A stretch of 5,078 nt of DNA from Burkholderiales bacterium (lineage in GTDB: Bacteria > Pseudomonadota > Gammaproteobacteria > Burkholderiales > Burkholderiaceae_C): positions 1 through 5,078 of the forward strand of contig JANXTP010000141.1 in assembly GCA_025352345.1 (NCBI GenBank), given 5' to 3'. The position numbers and the translations under genes are program-made. Positions 4,894 through 5,078 of the stretch are shown here, in pieces (the stretch's first letter is position 1; each line of letters opens with the position of its first letter). The notes beneath the pieces were generated by a model. That model ran no database searches. It worked only from the letters and a program-made list of their open reading frames with translations, and was not told where the DNA came from.

Positions 4894-5078
4894 ACTGCTG
4901 CGCGAGGCAGCAACTCTGCGCTGTGTCAGCAGCCGCGGCCGAGCCAACGCGCGCATGGTCAAGCGACGAAACTCCCCACTCCCGAGCCACGATCCGACGC
5001 GCCGGCCCGGCACACACCCCAACTTCTCGCCTGAGCTGTTGGACCCCATGCCGCTATCGCCAAGACAAAGGTTCGCGG
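4855..5078 (+). pseudogene. Out-of-frame C-terminal part of the IS4 transposase
   Basis: Removing one base from the run of six C (4852-4857) restores a continuous reading. After GAFPP it becomes ARPRLRKRRFNELLREAATL and continues with RCVSSRGRANARMVKRRNSP, which matches the usual IS4-type tail (FNELLAE..., SSRGR.NPR.VKRK). This frame stays open to the window end, so its natural stop is outside. It is the displaced end of the transposase rather than a separate gene. Confidence 0.75.

Larger units (their letters stand above)
3594..5078 (+). mobile_element. IS4-family insertion sequence, right end beyond window
   Basis: The element is recognised from its transposase. The left boundary is estimated: the nuclease gene ends at 3507, and the repetitive GGGGTC-containing sequence ends near 3593, where a leader of about 67 nt to the transposase ATG begins. 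I could not find a matching terminal inverted repeat or target-site duplication inside the window, so the right end probably lies past 5078. The exact left end is uncertain by tens of bases. Confidence 0.6.

Noticed and set aside
5032..5047. Possible right inverted repeat of the IS (reverse complement begins GGGGTC)
   Set aside because: Only six bases match the GGGGTC near the left edge before the sequences diverge, and the restored transposase frame still reads through this point.
3898..5049. Minus-strand frames antisense to the transposase
   Set aside because: They oppose a clear DDE transposase with all catalytic residues, and their translations lack any motif.

Overview
The window looks like a high-GC proteobacterial chromosome, most likely a betaproteobacterium of the Burkholderiales or Rhodocyclales type. 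That placement is inferred from the base composition and from the style of the ABC-transporter, toxin-antitoxin and IS4-family proteins; no rRNA or other marker gene is present to confirm it.

Layout. (1) Positions 1-544, minus strand: the N-terminal 181 residues of a YejF/DppD-type peptide ABC transporter ATPase. It runs off the left edge and is extremely GC-rich, like core chromosome. (2) 545-804: a gap that becomes AT-richer towards its right end and carries a sigma70-like promoter interleaved with a 16-bp palindrome. (3) 805-1418, plus strand: a two-gene toxin-antitoxin operon in toxin-first order (RelE/HigB-fold killer, then an XRE-type antidote). (4) 1419-1652: non-coding, with a possible short gene remnant. 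(5) 2512-1653, minus strand: two genes joined by an ATGA stop/start overlap, namely a 109-residue SWIM zinc-finger/coiled-coil protein and a 177-residue protein of unknown function. (6) 2596-3507, plus strand and divergent from the SWIM gene: a membrane-anchored Mrr-type nuclease with a C-terminal topoisomerase-like zinc ribbon. (7) 3508-3660: non-coding DNA with a 15-bp tandem duplication next to an insertion sequence. (8) 3661 to the window end, plus strand: an IS4-family transposase with a complete DDE/YREK core. Its C-terminus is displaced into another frame at a run of six C.

Read together, the stretch from about 700 rightwards is a small accessory island (toxin-antitoxin, nuclease, two poorly characterised DNA-binding or unknown proteins, IS element) set beside a core transport gene. 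The toxin-antitoxin operon is probably autoregulated through the palindrome. The divergent SWIM/unknown pair and the Mrr-type nuclease share one 83-bp intergenic region, so they are candidates for a co-regulated defence module. That is an inference from layout, not shown by the sequence.
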